Notes: generated from the letters alone by a model not told the origin. 64,000 nt of DNA from Bradyrhizobium sp. Arg816 (GCF_029989365.1 NZ_JAPRAQ010000016.1:107511-171510); one strand, 5' to 3'; shown: positions 43,588 to 52,029, numbered from the stretch's first letter. Program-made: numbers and translations.

Positions 43588-43662
43588 GGCAAGAGGTGGC
43601 ACGTAAAGTTACCAGCGTAACATGTAAATTACCTGCGTAATAATACGTCCGCACCTCTTGCC
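43588..43662. repeat. Inverted repeat enclosing two direct repeats
   Basis: GGCAAGAGGTG (43588-43598) is perfectly mirrored by CACCTCTTGCC (43652-43662). Between them TTACCAGCGTAA (43609-43620) and TTACCTGCGTAA (43629-43640) repeat with a 20-bp period. Located in the 309-bp gene-free gap between the SDR stop and the hydrolase start; the remainder of that gap shows nothing else. Regulatory use is inferred. Confidence 0.65.
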
Positions 43663-43720
43663 ATGATGGTCGTCATACCTACATACGCGGACGTTCGTTG
43701 ACAGTCTCAGCCAAACCGAC

Positions 43721-44692
43721 TCAACCGAGCCGCCAGCCAACTTCCTGCGTAAAGCTTTCATAGAAGGCGCGGTCATAGGCCTGCTCGGGCGTTGCGCGCA
43801 CGCGTTCGTCAAGGCGCTTTGCGTCTTCGCCCACAAGAATTCGCCACCGCTCCGCCTTGACCCCGTCGAGTATGATCTTCGCGGCCTGCGCAGCCGTCGT
43901 CGGCGCGTCCTCGAGGAAGCTGCGGGCGCGTTCGGCGAACGCAGCCTGGATGTCCTCGTCCGACATCTTGTCAGCATCCGGCACGCCGGCCGCGACCATG
44001 CGCTTGCGGGTCAGCGCGACCTCGTCGGCATTGAGCCGCTCCGACCCGTCGGCGCTCTGCACCTTGCGCGAATTGGAGACGATCGAGGTGCCGATATGGC
44101 CAGGCATCACCACCGAGCATTTGACATGCGGCGCGTGCAGGCGAAGGTCGTTGATCAGCGCTTCGGTAAATCCTTTCACCGCGAACTTGGCCGAGCTGTA
44201 GGCGGTGTGCGCCTGCCCCATGCCAATCGAGGCCCAGAAGCCGTTGACGCTCGCGGTGTTGACGATGTGGGCCTCGTCCGCCGCTACCAGCATCGGCAGG
44301 AAGGTCCGCGCGCCGAGATAGACGCCGCCCCAGCAGATGTTGAAGGTACGTTCCCACTGCTCGCGCGTGTTGGTGAACAGGCTGCCGCCGCCACCGATGC
44401 CGGCATTGTTGAACAGGAGATGGATCCGATCGGTCTTCTGCTGCTCCGCGAGCTCATCGCGAAACCGCTTGAGATGGTCCTCGATCGAGACGTCGGCGAC
44501 ATGGGTCGTGACCCGCAGGCCCTGCGGCAGCTTCTCGACCTCGCACAGCCGTTTGGTCTCGGCCATCGCGGCCTCCGAGACGTCGCACATCGCGACATTG
44601 CAGCCCTCGGCGACGAGCTGCCGTGCGAGCTCGCGTCCCATCCCCGTGCCGCCGCCGGTGATGACGGCGATCTTTCCTGCAAAATCCTTCAT
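43721..44692 (-). CDS. Short-chain dehydrogenase/reductase (SDR)
   Basis: 323 aa classical SDR from MKDFAGKIAVITGGGTGMGREL (Rossmann TGGGTGMG). NNAGIGGGG is the second motif. Catalytic residues Ser (NTASVNGFW), Tyr and Lys (HTAYSSAKFAVKGF) are in place. C-terminal ~90 residues are an extension with an alpha-helical tail (RARSFLEDAPTTAAQAAKIIL). It oxidises or reduces an alcohol/ketone with NAD(P). It lies 144 bp downstream of the DapA-family gene, same strand, so a catabolic unit is plausible. Confidence 0.9.
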   Translation of the reverse strand: MKDFAGKIAVITGGGTGMGRELARQLVAEGCNVAMCDVSEAAMAETKRLCEVEKLPQGLRVTTHVADVSIEDHLKRFRDELAEQQKTDRIHLLFNNAGIGGGGSLFTNTREQWERTFNICWGGVYLGARTFLPMLVAADEAHIVNTASVNGFWASIGMGQAHTAYSSAKFAVKGFTEALINDLRLHAPHVKCSVVMPGHIGTSIVSNSRKVQSADGSERLNADEVALTRKRMVAAGVPDADKMSDEDIQAAFAERARSFLEDAPTTAAQAAKIILDGVKAERWRILVGEDAKRLDERVRATPEQAYDRAFYESFTQEVGWRLG

Positions 44693-44836
44693 GGGACTTC
44701 GGTCCCTCCCCTTGTCGGTATGTTTCTTCACAGCTAGCGCCGCGCATCGGGGCGCGCGCAAAATGTAGCAGCGCCGCATCCGCAGGTAAAAGCGGAACGG
44801 CGCTGCCATTCGACATCAGTAATTTCGGCTGGCGGA

Positions 44837-45745
44837 CTATTCGGCCGCTTCGACGCGCGCCCCGTTCAACGCGCCGAGGGCCTCCAGCGCCTTGCGGGTG
44901 GCGGCCTGCTGCGTCGGCGAGGCCTCCGGCATCGGTGCGCGCGGATAGGTCCTGGGCAAGCCCTGGAGCGTCTGGGCGTAACGCGTGCAGGCCGGCAGAT
45001 TGTCGGCGATAACAGCGTTCCACAGCGTCAACAGCTTCTTGTGCAGCTCGAGCGCGCGCGGATGGTCGCCCGCCTTCACCGCATCCCACAGCGCGACGGA
45101 GGCATGCGGCGCCGCGGTCAGGATCGCGGCGATCGAGCCATGGGCCCCGAGCGTATAGGACGGATACATGAGGGCATCGACCGCGCTGTAGATCAGCTTG
45201 TCCGGCGCCATCATCATGAGATCCGCGAACAGCTTGAGATCGCCCGCGCTCTGCTTGACGCCGACCACCAGCGGCACCTCGGTCATGATCCGCACCAGCA
45301 GCGCCGGCGACAGATAGGACCACGGCACCACGTTGTAGATGATGATGGGCATGCCGGTCTCGTCCGCCATGGCGCGGAAGTGCGCGACCATCGCCTCGTC
45401 GTCGGGCTTGAACAGATAATGCACCGGCGTGACCTGGAGTGCGGCGACATTCATGTCGCGCACGAGCTTGCCGCGGCGGATCGCATCGCGCGTGGAGTCC
45501 ACGATGATGCCGGCGATCACGGGAATGCGTCCCTTCACCGCCTCGACCGTCGCGGCCATCAGGTCGCGATACTCCTCGTGATCGAGCGTGTGTCCCTCGC
45601 CGGTCGAGCCGCCGGCCGCAACGCCATGCGCGCCGGCGCCGATCATCCAGTCGACCTGGGGCGCCACGAGCCCAAGGTCGATCTCGCCGTCCTTCCGGAA
45701 CGGCGTCGTCATCGGCGGGATCACGCCGGTCGGTCGTGCCTTCAT
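44837..45745 (-). CDS. Dihydrodipicolinate synthase/N-acetylneuraminate lyase family aldolase
   Basis: 302 aa class I aldolase. The family motif GGSTGEGHTLDHEEY (~residue 44-58), Tyr in IIYNVVPWSYLSP (~134), and the Schiff-base Lys in VVGVKQSAGDLKLF (~163) are all present. Not the housekeeping DapA: YNVPGRT is replaced by YNVVPWSY, so it more likely handles another pyruvate-linked substrate. Neighbouring SDR supports a small catabolic pathway. Confidence 0.85.
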   Translation of the reverse strand: MKARPTGVIPPMTTPFRKDGEIDLGLVAPQVDWMIGAGAHGVAAGGSTGEGHTLDHEEYRDLMAATVEAVKGRIPVIAGIIVDSTRDAIRRGKLVRDMNVAALQVTPVHYLFKPDDEAMVAHFRAMADETGMPIIIYNVVPWSYLSPALLVRIMTEVPLVVGVKQSAGDLKLFADLMMMAPDKLIYSAVDALMYPSYTLGAHGSIAAILTAAPHASVALWDAVKAGDHPRALELHKKLLTLWNAVIADNLPACTRYAQTLQGLPRTYPRAPMPEASPTQQAATRKALEALGALNGARVEAAE

Positions 45746-46088
45746 GGTCTGCCCTCGCGTTTCCTTTGGTTCTGTGGCGGTCCCGCTCTTTTGACGAGTA
45801 TCCGCCCGCTTCCGACCCTATCGGCTGCGCAGGCCTTGTGAAGGGGCGGTTCGCGCGGCGCTGCCCCCACAATCGCTCATTACTGCGATCCTTCCGCGCC
45901 CCTTTTCCTTGGGGATTACCCGTATTTGCCCGGCTTCGGTTTAGGGGCAATTTTTTTACAATCCGAATCATCGAATGGAGATGGACGCTGGGTCGAGTCG
46001 GCCAGGCCAGCGTGTTGTTTGTGTCACAGGCTCTGGCACTCCGCTTGCATCCTCTTCGTGGTCTGAAACTACCGATGAGGTGACAGGA

Positions 46089-46328
46089 ATGTTCGTGACC
46101 GTGGTTGCCGTGCTCTGCCGGCTGAGCGCAGCCAGCTCAGGCAGTTGCATCGAGGAAATCGTGACCGACAGCAACATGACGCCCGAGATGTCGATGATGC
46201 AGTGCGCGATCGGCGCACAGGCCCCGCTTGCCAAATGGATGGGCGAGCACCCGATCTATCACGCCAATTGGCGACTCGAGCGCTACAAATGCGTGCCGGG
46301 TCACTACGAGATCAAGGGCCACGCCTAA
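46089..46328 (+). CDS. Small cysteine-containing protein, hypothetical
   Basis: 79 aa. An N-terminal hydrophobic stretch (MFVTVVAVLCRLSAASSG) is followed by SCIEEIVTDSNMTPEMSMMQCAIG and a C-terminal WRLERYKCVPGHYEI. Four cysteines could pair after export. The ATG has GAGGTGACAGGA upstream, an excellent ribosome site. No known family; the gap upstream (45746-46088) shows no other gene. Confidence 0.62.
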   Translation: MFVTVVAVLCRLSAASSGSCIEEIVTDSNMTPEMSMMQCAIGAQAPLAKWMGEHPIYHANWRLERYKCVPGHYEIKGHA

Positions 46329-46450
46329 GGCCCCGCAAGACTACGGATGAGGAAACGCCCCGGAGGTAGCCTGGTCTCTCCGCGCGGGCACCGCTAGCGC
46401 CAGCCCCCATTGCGGCGGCATGCCCCAGTGACGACGATCACGCCTTCCCT

Positions 46451-47425
46451 TTAAGCCACTGCACGCAGAATGATCGCACGCGCCTGTCGCCCTTCCGGCG
46501 TCGGCATCAGCGCGAAATTGTGCGGCTGGTCACGGAGCAGATGCAGCTCGATCGGCACGCCCGCCGCCCTCGCTCGCTCCGCGAGATCGACGCTATCAGG
46601 GTAGAGAAGGTCGTGCGTGCCCGAGAAGATCGTCATCGGCGCGAGCGAACGGAAGGCGCCGTTGAGCGGGCTGACGAAGGGATGGCCGACATCGAGCTCG
46701 CCGGCATAGAGCCGCCCCGCCTCAAGTATCCCCGCAATGTCCTGGATCGGATCGCGCGCCGCGATCTCGACCTGCTCCGGGCGGCTGACCGAGGCATCGG
46801 CCGCGGGCGAGATCAGCATCAGCCGGCCCGGCTGCCGATGCCCGCGGTCGCGCAGCCACTGGCATGCGGCGAGCGCGAGGCCCGCGCCGGCGGAATTGCC
46901 GACCACCGTGACCTTTGCGGACCCGACATCCTCCAGCAGCATCCGCAACAGCTCGGCCGTCGCCGGCACGAGATCCTTGGCGGTGGCACGCGGTGCGAGC
47001 GGATAGATCGGCACCACGCAGACGACGCGCGCCTTGCGCGTCATCTGGCCGACGAAACGCCAATGCGCCGGCACGATCTCGTTGATGAAGCCACCGCCGT
47101 GCAGGAACATCACGTGGTTGCAGCCCTCATGGCCCGAAGATGGCGCCGTGTAATAGACCGGCCATCCGCCCATCTTGGTCAACGTCACCTCGACGCCGCG
47201 GCCCAGATTCGGCGGCTCGAACGAGACCGGCTGCACGGCGAGCTTCTGGACATGCGCCTGCACGGCCCCGGCGGACGCGAGCTGTTGCTTGTACGGAAGC
47301 TGCCGCAGGAGCAGGTTGAGGGCACGGCTTTGCAGGCTTGGCGCAGGATCGCGCCGGGCCGGGGCGCCGAAGACGCAACCGCCCGGACAGAACTGCAAGG
47401 CCGACACGATTCTGGCAACGCTCAT
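46451..47425 (-). CDS. Alpha/beta hydrolase, hormone-sensitive-lipase type esterase
   Basis: 324 aa. HSL-family features: oxyanion HGGG in VMFLHGGGFINEI (~residue 120), nucleophile GNSAGAGLALA (~195), Asp in FSGTHDLLYPDS and His in RDQPHNFALMP. It hydrolyses short-chain esters or related substrates in the cytoplasm. The start MSVARIVSALQFCPGG was chosen at 47425. Divergent from a TetR gene, which probably controls it. Confidence 0.88.
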   Translation of the reverse strand: MSVARIVSALQFCPGGCVFGAPARRDPAPSLQSRALNLLLRQLPYKQQLASAGAVQAHVQKLAVQPVSFEPPNLGRGVEVTLTKMGGWPVYYTAPSSGHEGCNHVMFLHGGGFINEIVPAHWRFVGQMTRKARVVCVVPIYPLAPRATAKDLVPATAELLRMLLEDVGSAKVTVVGNSAGAGLALAACQWLRDRGHRQPGRLMLISPAADASVSRPEQVEIAARDPIQDIAGILEAGRLYAGELDVGHPFVSPLNGAFRSLAPMTIFSGTHDLLYPDSVDLAERARAAGVPIELHLLRDQPHNFALMPTPEGRQARAIILRAVA

Positions 47426-47497
47426 GGCCACATCCCCATCTGGCTCTTTCGACACGGCGACAAAGAGGCTTGCCGACCCGCCGCCACTTGCGGATAT

Positions 47498-47532
47498 AAT
47501 GCGAGCATTCACTCGCTTTTCCTACTCGCATT
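47498..47532. promoter_or_regulatory. Probable TetR operator
   Basis: AATGCGAG (47498-47505) and CTCGCATT (47525-47532) form a perfect 8-bp inverted repeat; an overlapping shorter GCGAG-N6-CTCGC lies inside. It is in the 161-bp gap between the divergent esterase and TetR genes. Confidence 0.55.
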
Positions 47533-47586
47533 CAGATCACAAGGCCGTGGCCCGCCAAACCGCCGACAAAACCCCGGAAAAATGCC

Positions 47587-48171
47587 TTGCAGGCGCGATC
47601 CCGCGCCACCGTCGACGCGCTGGTCGAGGCGACTGCTCGCATTCTGGTCCGCGAAGGCTTTGAGAAAGCCAGCACCAACCGCATCGCCGAAATCGCCGGT
47701 GTCAGCGTCGGCTCGCTCTACCAGTATTTTCCCAGCAAGGAGGCGCTCGTCGCCGCCGTCATCGACCGTCACAACGAGGAGATCATGGGCATCGTCCGCG
47801 CCGCCCTCACCGAGGTCGCCGACCTGCCGATCGACAAAGCCGTGCGCCGCCTCGTCACCGTCGCGATCGAAGCCCACCGCATCGACCCCAAACTACATCG
47901 GGTGCTCGCCGAGCAGATCCCGCGCACCGGCCAGCTCAAGGACGTCGAAGCCTTCAACCGCGAGGTCCACACCCTCGTGCGCGCCTATCTCGAAAGCCGC
48001 CGCAACGAGATGCGCAAGATCGACCCGGGACTAGCCACCTTCATCTGCGTCAGCGCGATCGAGGCGGTCGCGCACAACACAGTGCTGAACCAGGCCGAGA
48101 TGCTGTCGGAGAAGACGGTGAGGACGCTGGTGGATGAGACGACGCGGATGGTGGTGGGGTATCTGAGGTAG
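47587..48171 (+). CDS. TetR-family transcriptional regulator
   Basis: 194 aa. The HTH reads QARSRATVDALVEATARILVREGF then NRIAEIAGVSVGSLYQYFPSKEALVAAV, standard TetR. The C-terminal ligand domain is of the TetR_C_33-like type. The start at TTG 47587 is weak; the frame is open upstream (PRKNALQARSR), where residues typical of TetR N-termini are encoded without an ATG or GTG, so the real start may be a rare codon upstream. The divergent esterase is the likely target. Confidence 0.85.
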   Translation: MQARSRATVDALVEATARILVREGFEKASTNRIAEIAGVSVGSLYQYFPSKEALVAAVIDRHNEEIMGIVRAALTEVADLPIDKAVRRLVTVAIEAHRIDPKLHRVLAEQIPRTGQLKDVEAFNREVHTLVRAYLESRRNEMRKIDPGLATFICVSAIEAVAHNTVLNQAEMLSEKTVRTLVDETTRMVVGYLR

Positions 48172-48261
48172 TTTGCGAAAACGTCGCCCGTGAGCCCATG
48201 GCCATGAGTTTTCCATTTTTGATGGCGATCAATTCAGCTTTCCCTATTGAGGACAAAACAT

Positions 48262-48474
48262 ATGCCCAAGGAAAATTGCCTGATAGTCCAAGCCGCCGGA
48301 AGACAGCTCGACCTACTGCGCGGAGAGGCTTCCCGCATTGCTAAGGGGAACAAGGTCGACTGGTGGATCGATCGTGCCGACGTCGGCACACTTTTTTGCT
48401 TTGAAGACGCAAATGCTACAGATGCCTTCGCTCGCACCTGCGACAACCTAGGAGTCCGATACCAAGACGGCTAG
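48262..48474 (+). CDS. 70-aa hypothetical protein (paralogue of the one at 62915)
   Basis: 70 aa: KENCLIVQAAGRQLDLL opens the protein, and KVDWWIDRAD and FCFEDAN follow. By my count 51 of 70 residues are identical to the protein at 62915-63127. GAGGA lies 8 bases before the ATG. A terminator hairpin follows. No family recognised; the pair brackets the integrated element. Confidence 0.72.
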   Translation: MPKENCLIVQAAGRQLDLLRGEASRIAKGNKVDWWIDRADVGTLFCFEDANATDAFARTCDNLGVRYQDG

Positions 48475-48480
48475 CTCAAA

Positions 48481-48511
48481 AACCCCGCCGACTTTGTGAG
48501 CCGGCGGGGTT
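48481..48511 (+). terminator. Terminator of the 70-aa gene
   Basis: AACCCCGCCG / CGGCGGGGTT stem around an 11-base loop, four bases after the stop codon. Confidence 0.8.
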
Positions 48512-48691
48512 GAGTGAATACCTACGAAAACCGGCCCATCGCCAAACGCGCGTCGGACGGTGGGGCCGTTCCGGGTGGATGGCGAGACCTTGAGGAGGTC
48601 CAGATTCGCCACAGACCGATTTTTCAATCTCTCCCCTGGAGAGTCGTTCCTTCGCCGTGATGCCAATATTTTTGTGATCTGGCGCAAAAGG

Positions 48692-48724
48692 AAGGCCCCA
48701 GCCAATGGGGAAGACTGGGGCCTT
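48692..48724. terminator. Isolated hairpin
   Basis: AAGGCCCCAG / CTGGGGCCTT with a 13-base loop in a stretch without a convincing gene; may be the terminator of a lost gene. Confidence 0.45.
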
Positions 48725-48954
48725 TACAGGCCTTGCGATGGATCACACGCAAGACCGATCGCTGGATAGCTGCAGGAGCGCTCGCTCCTCCTGCGAAACC
48801 AATCTCGGACCCAAGTTGGCTGCAACTCCAGATGAGTCGCGAGTTTCGCCAGCATTCCAGCAGCCAAATAGGGGCTAGAGTGTGTCCGAAGTTGGAGTGG
48901 ACGCGGGCGAAACCAACGCGCTGAAGCCGCTATCCAACTCGAGTGTTTCGCAAA

Positions 48955-49221
48955 TTATCGATTCTTCGAAGGTCGAACCCGCGGCGAGCGACTAGGGCGC
49001 GTGGGTGAAGATATCCACGCGTCGATTTCGTCTGGCTCTACTCGCCACGAAGGTGAGACGCCATCGGCTGTCCGGGCTGTGACACGGTATCGGCGCTTAT
49101 GCAGCTTGGCTGCCACATCCTTCGCGCCATCTTCGTCTCGACATTCAATAGAGAAATTACCGTAACAAACAACCCAGCGCCTTCGACGTACTTTTCGTTT
49201 AGATCGCGCTGAACGCTCCAT
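48955..49221 (-). CDS. Possible small hypothetical protein
   Basis: 88 aa, very basic ends (ERSARSKRKVRRRRW; PSRSPRVRPSKNR) around a core WVVCYGNFSIECRDEDGAKDVAAKL that could fold. No family match. It is the best reading frame in the 1.3-kb gene-poor stretch 48475-49791, but the ribosome site is weak and it may not be expressed. Confidence 0.35.
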   Translation of the reverse strand: MERSARSKRKVRRRRWVVCYGNFSIECRDEDGAKDVAAKLHKRRYRVTARTADGVSPSWRVEPDEIDAWISSPTRPSRSPRVRPSKNR

Positions 49222-49380
49222 CTAAGGGACCCCGCGAGTCCCCAAGCCCGTCCCAGTATCAAGACTCCATTCTTACCAAACCGTTTAAAGCTGTCCGCGA
49301 CCTCTAGCGGACTACCTACCCATCCTAGCACCCCCCGACGCAAGACATGAGGTCTGGTGAACTTCATCTTCAGCAAGATG

Positions 49381-49470
49381 TCATTCAATCACCTCGTCTG
49401 CGCGGCTCAGAACGGACGTTGGAAGCACCAGGCCGAGCGCCTTCGCAACCGGGAGGTTGACTACCGTGAA
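49381..49470 (-). pseudogene. 3' remnant of an ABC-transporter substrate-binding protein gene
   Basis: The reverse strand ends in VVNLPVAKALGL...SRADEVIE and a stop at 49381. This resembles the C-terminus NLKTAKALGL...LARADEVIE of a common rhizobial substrate-binding protein family (established knowledge, not searched). No homologous coding continues upstream, so only the last ~30 codons remain. Confidence 0.5.
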
Positions 49471-49791
49471 ACTCGCGCGGCGCGGACGCTACTTGCTTGC
49501 CGCCAGGACAGGTTACACATCATAGCGCGGGGAGAAGGCAACTCCGCTCCGGACGTCGCGCCTCCCAAGTCCCTGCGACGCAATGCATTGAAGCAGCTGT
49601 CGTGAATATTCCCCCGTCCCACAGGCTTACATGGTGACATCATGCTCCTGTTTTGCCCGACGCGTTAAATCGCTTCGGAAAAACGTCATTCCACCAATGG
49701 CTTCGCTCCCGCTACCGGTCGTCGCGCATGCGTCGCGCAGCGGGAGCAGGCTCCACGCCCCCGGTCGATCCACCCGATGATTTGGAAAAAA

Positions 49792-49844
49792 TGGTCGGAG
49801 CGAGAGGATTTGAACCTCCGACCCCTAGTCTCCCAGACGAAGGT
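49792..49844 (-). other. 3' tRNA fragment, probable attachment-site scar (tRNA-Pro-like)
   Basis: The reverse strand reads a T-arm GGAGGTTCAAATCCTCT, acceptor strand CGCTCCG, A and CCA, with part of a variable/anticodon arm before it (CTGGGAG). No matching CGGAGCG 5' acceptor strand exists at the right distance, so the gene is incomplete. A tyrosine integrase starts 157 bases away. This is the usual signature of a direct repeat left by integration into a tRNA 3' end. Confidence 0.7.
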
Positions 49845-50000
49845 GATAGGGTAACGAAGCGTAACGAGACTGAACGTCCCTCACCCGAAATACGGCTGAT
49901 ATTCATTGATTTTTTGCGATTTATAGGGCATGTTACGAACACGGGGTAACAGCCACTAACAGCACTAAGGCGTTACCCCACAGCACCTTGGGGTAACGGC

Positions 50001-51422
50001 ATGCCAAAGACTAGGGCGCTATCCAATCTCGCGATCGAAGGCCTTAAACCGCGCGCCGTTCGCTACGAAAAGTCCGACGGCGGCGCCGCCGGCCTGTTCC
50101 TAGTGGTGCACCCCTCGGGCGTGAAGTCTTGGGTTTTTCGGTTCCGCTCGCCGGTTGAACGCGACGAGGTCGGTCAGCGCGCGCCCAAGAAGCTGACACT
50201 GGGATCTCTGGCGCTCTCGGCGTCCCAGGCCGAGCCGCAAATCGGCCATCCCCTGACACCCGGGCAAGCCCGAATGCTCGCCACGGCCGCCGCGGAGGAC
50301 GTCCGGCGCGGCATCGACCCCACCCACGTTCGGCGCCAAGACAAGGCCGAAGCCAAGCGCGAAGCCGTCCGCGACAACACGATCGACTGGGCCATGGTCG
50401 AGTTCCTCAAACGGTACAAAGGGCGCAAGCGCCAAGGGCTGAGAGAATCGACCCGCTTGCTCACCGCCCACTATTTTGGTCTGAAGCCTGATCCCGAGCA
50501 GCCCGGGGAATGGCAGGCCACCAAGAACGGGGTACTTGGCAAGTGGACAGGCCGCCCCCTCTCCTCCATCACCAAACACGACGCAATCGTGCTGCTCGAT
50601 GCCTTGGTGGATTCCGGGCGCGGTGTGACGGCCAATCGCACCCTGACCACCCTCAAGACGTTTTTCGACTGGTGCGTCGACCGGGACATGCGGGAATCCT
50701 CCCCGGTTGCCTCGCTCGATGCCTTCGCGCACGAAACCGAGCGCGAGCGCAAGTTGACCGCCGCCGAACTGGTCGCCGCCTGGAAGGTCGCCGATCGTGA
50801 GGGCTACCCCTTCGGTCGCCTTGTGCAATCCTTGATCCTGCTTGGGCAACGGCGCGACGAGCTTCGCGAGCTGCCGCGGGCCGAATTGGACATGCAAGGC
50901 ACCTCCGTAGTTCTCGACGACGGCAGCCGCTGGAACGAGCCGTTGTGGACGATCCCGAAGGACCGCACGAAGAACGGACGCGAGCACCTCGTTCCGCTCA
51001 GTCCCCAAGCCGTCGTCCTGTTCAAATCTCTTCCCACCATCAAAGGTAAAGGTCTGCTATTCACCACGACCGGTCAGACGCCGATTAGCGGGCTCTCTAA
51101 GGCAAAGAAGCGTTTCGACGAGGCAATGCTTGCCGAGCTGCGGAAGGCCGATCCGACCGCGCAAATGGAGCCTTGGACGCTGCACGATCTGCGGCGGACT
51201 TTCTATTCCGGCTTGCAAGCACTCGGGTTCTCAATCGAGATCGCCGAGGCGTGCGTCAATCACTCGTCGGGCGCTATCCGCGGTGTCGCCCGGGTCTACG
51301 CTCGCCACAAGTATTTGCGTGAAAAGACCCAAGCCTTCGCGGCGTGGGCACGATATGTGGACGATCTGGTGAACAACCGTCCCGCCAGCAACGTCTTCCA
51401 GTTTCAGAGGGAGCCGGCATGA
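50001..51422 (+). CDS. Tyrosine-type integrase (DUF4102/P4 family)
   Basis: 473 aa. The N-terminal DUF4102 domain (LSNLAIEGLKPRAVRYEKSD, arm-site binding) and a core-binding SAM-like domain precede the catalytic domain. Catalytic residues visible: Arg in LLGQRRDELREL (~284), H-x-x-R in TLHDLRRTFY (~394-397), and Tyr in RVYARHKYL (~433). It integrates and, with an excisionase, excises an element at a tRNA gene; the tRNA fragment lies just upstream. Confidence 0.95.
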   Translation: MPKTRALSNLAIEGLKPRAVRYEKSDGGAAGLFLVVHPSGVKSWVFRFRSPVERDEVGQRAPKKLTLGSLALSASQAEPQIGHPLTPGQARMLATAAAEDVRRGIDPTHVRRQDKAEAKREAVRDNTIDWAMVEFLKRYKGRKRQGLRESTRLLTAHYFGLKPDPEQPGEWQATKNGVLGKWTGRPLSSITKHDAIVLLDALVDSGRGVTANRTLTTLKTFFDWCVDRDMRESSPVASLDAFAHETERERKLTAAELVAAWKVADREGYPFGRLVQSLILLGQRRDELRELPRAELDMQGTSVVLDDGSRWNEPLWTIPKDRTKNGREHLVPLSPQAVVLFKSLPTIKGKGLLFTTTGQTPISGLSKAKKRFDEAMLAELRKADPTAQMEPWTLHDLRRTFYSGLQALGFSIEIAEACVNHSSGAIRGVARVYARHKYLREKTQAFAAWARYVDDLVNNRPASNVFQFQREPA

Positions 51423-51694
51423 GCAAGCGACGACCGGGACGGCCCTCCCAAAACATAATAGTGCCGCATCCGCTCAAAGGCGATGAATGGCTCCAAGTCG
51501 GCAAGTACGACAAGAACTGGCCAGCAGCAAACCGATACTGGATTCTGGTGCGCGAAGGCATGTCTCGCGCCGATGCCCTGACCACGGCCGCGACTGAGTT
51601 CGAAGTCGAAGAGCAAAGCCTTGTCGAGTGGTTGAGGCGCGCCCGCAAGCGTGGGCCGATCGGCCACTACGAAGGCGGTCCTGACGATAATTAA
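51419..51694 (+). CDS. Hypothetical protein coupled to the integrase
   Basis: 91 aa, ATG overlapping the integrase TGA by four bases (ATGA), so translationally coupled. Predicted helices, with GMSRADALTTAATEFEVEEQSLVEWLRRARKRG resembling a short DNA-binding helix pair (quoted core: VEEQSLVEWLRRARKR). Basic N-terminus. Possibly a recombination accessory factor by position only. Confidence 0.65.
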   Translation: MSKRRPGRPSQNIIVPHPLKGDEWLQVGKYDKNWPAANRYWILVREGMSRADALTTAATEFEVEEQSLVEWLRRARKRGPIGHYEGGPDDN

Positions 51695-51719
51695 CTGCTG
51701 CTAAAACGATAATTAGCTG
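51684..51719. repeat. Two 14-bp direct repeats, 22-bp period
   Basis: ACGATAATTAACTG (51684-51697) and ACGATAATTAGCTG (51706-51719) differ at one base. They lie between the integrase operon and the AlpA-like gene; spacing of about two helical turns suggests cooperative protein binding. Confidence 0.55.
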
Positions 51720-51773
51720 TCGGCGCTTTTCATTGTGGAACGTGAGACCTTGTGACCAACAAATGAGGTCACG

Positions 51774-51983
51774 ATGTCCGCTGACGATCCCAACGCGCTG
51801 ATCCCCACGTCGCAGCTCCGCGCCCGCTACGGCGGCGTGAGCCATATGTGGGTTGAGCGTCGCCTGAAAGACGATCCCGCCTTCCCTCGCCCGCTTTACA
51901 TCGCGAAACGTCGCTTCTGGCGCCTCGGCGAACTCGCCACCTGGGAGCGCTCTGTCGCCGCGCGTCGGCAAGTGGCGGCGTAA
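51774..51983 (+). CDS. AlpA/excisionase-like winged HTH protein
   Basis: 69 aa: LIPTSQLRARYGGVSHMWVERRLKDDPAFPRPLYIAKRRFWRLGELATWERS (core: YGGVSHMWVERRLK ... PRPLYIAKRRFW). This is the MerR-like fold of AlpA regulators, which in P4-like elements activate integrase or aid excision. GAGG precedes the ATG, itself inside a GTGACC/GGTCAC repeat. Confidence 0.8.
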   Translation: MSADDPNALIPTSQLRARYGGVSHMWVERRLKDDPAFPRPLYIAKRRFWRLGELATWERSVAARRQVAA

Positions 51984-52000
51984 TGTTGACAATCAACATT
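51982..52000. promoter_or_regulatory. Operator, ATGTTGA-N3-TCAACAT type (site 1)
   Basis: AATGTTGACAATCAACATT, a perfect 8-bp inverted repeat with a 3-bp spacer, overlapping a TTGACA -35-like box. It stands before the phage-tail-type operon starting at 52030. The same palindrome occurs at 58056-58072 before the XRE gene. Confidence 0.7.
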
Positions 52001-52029
52001 CGTGAAAACTGACAGCATAGGCGCCTCTC

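Noticed and set aside
49792..49870. Complete tRNA gene at the element edge
   Set aside because: The 5' acceptor strand, D-arm and a paired anticodon stem are absent; only the 3' part is tRNA-like.
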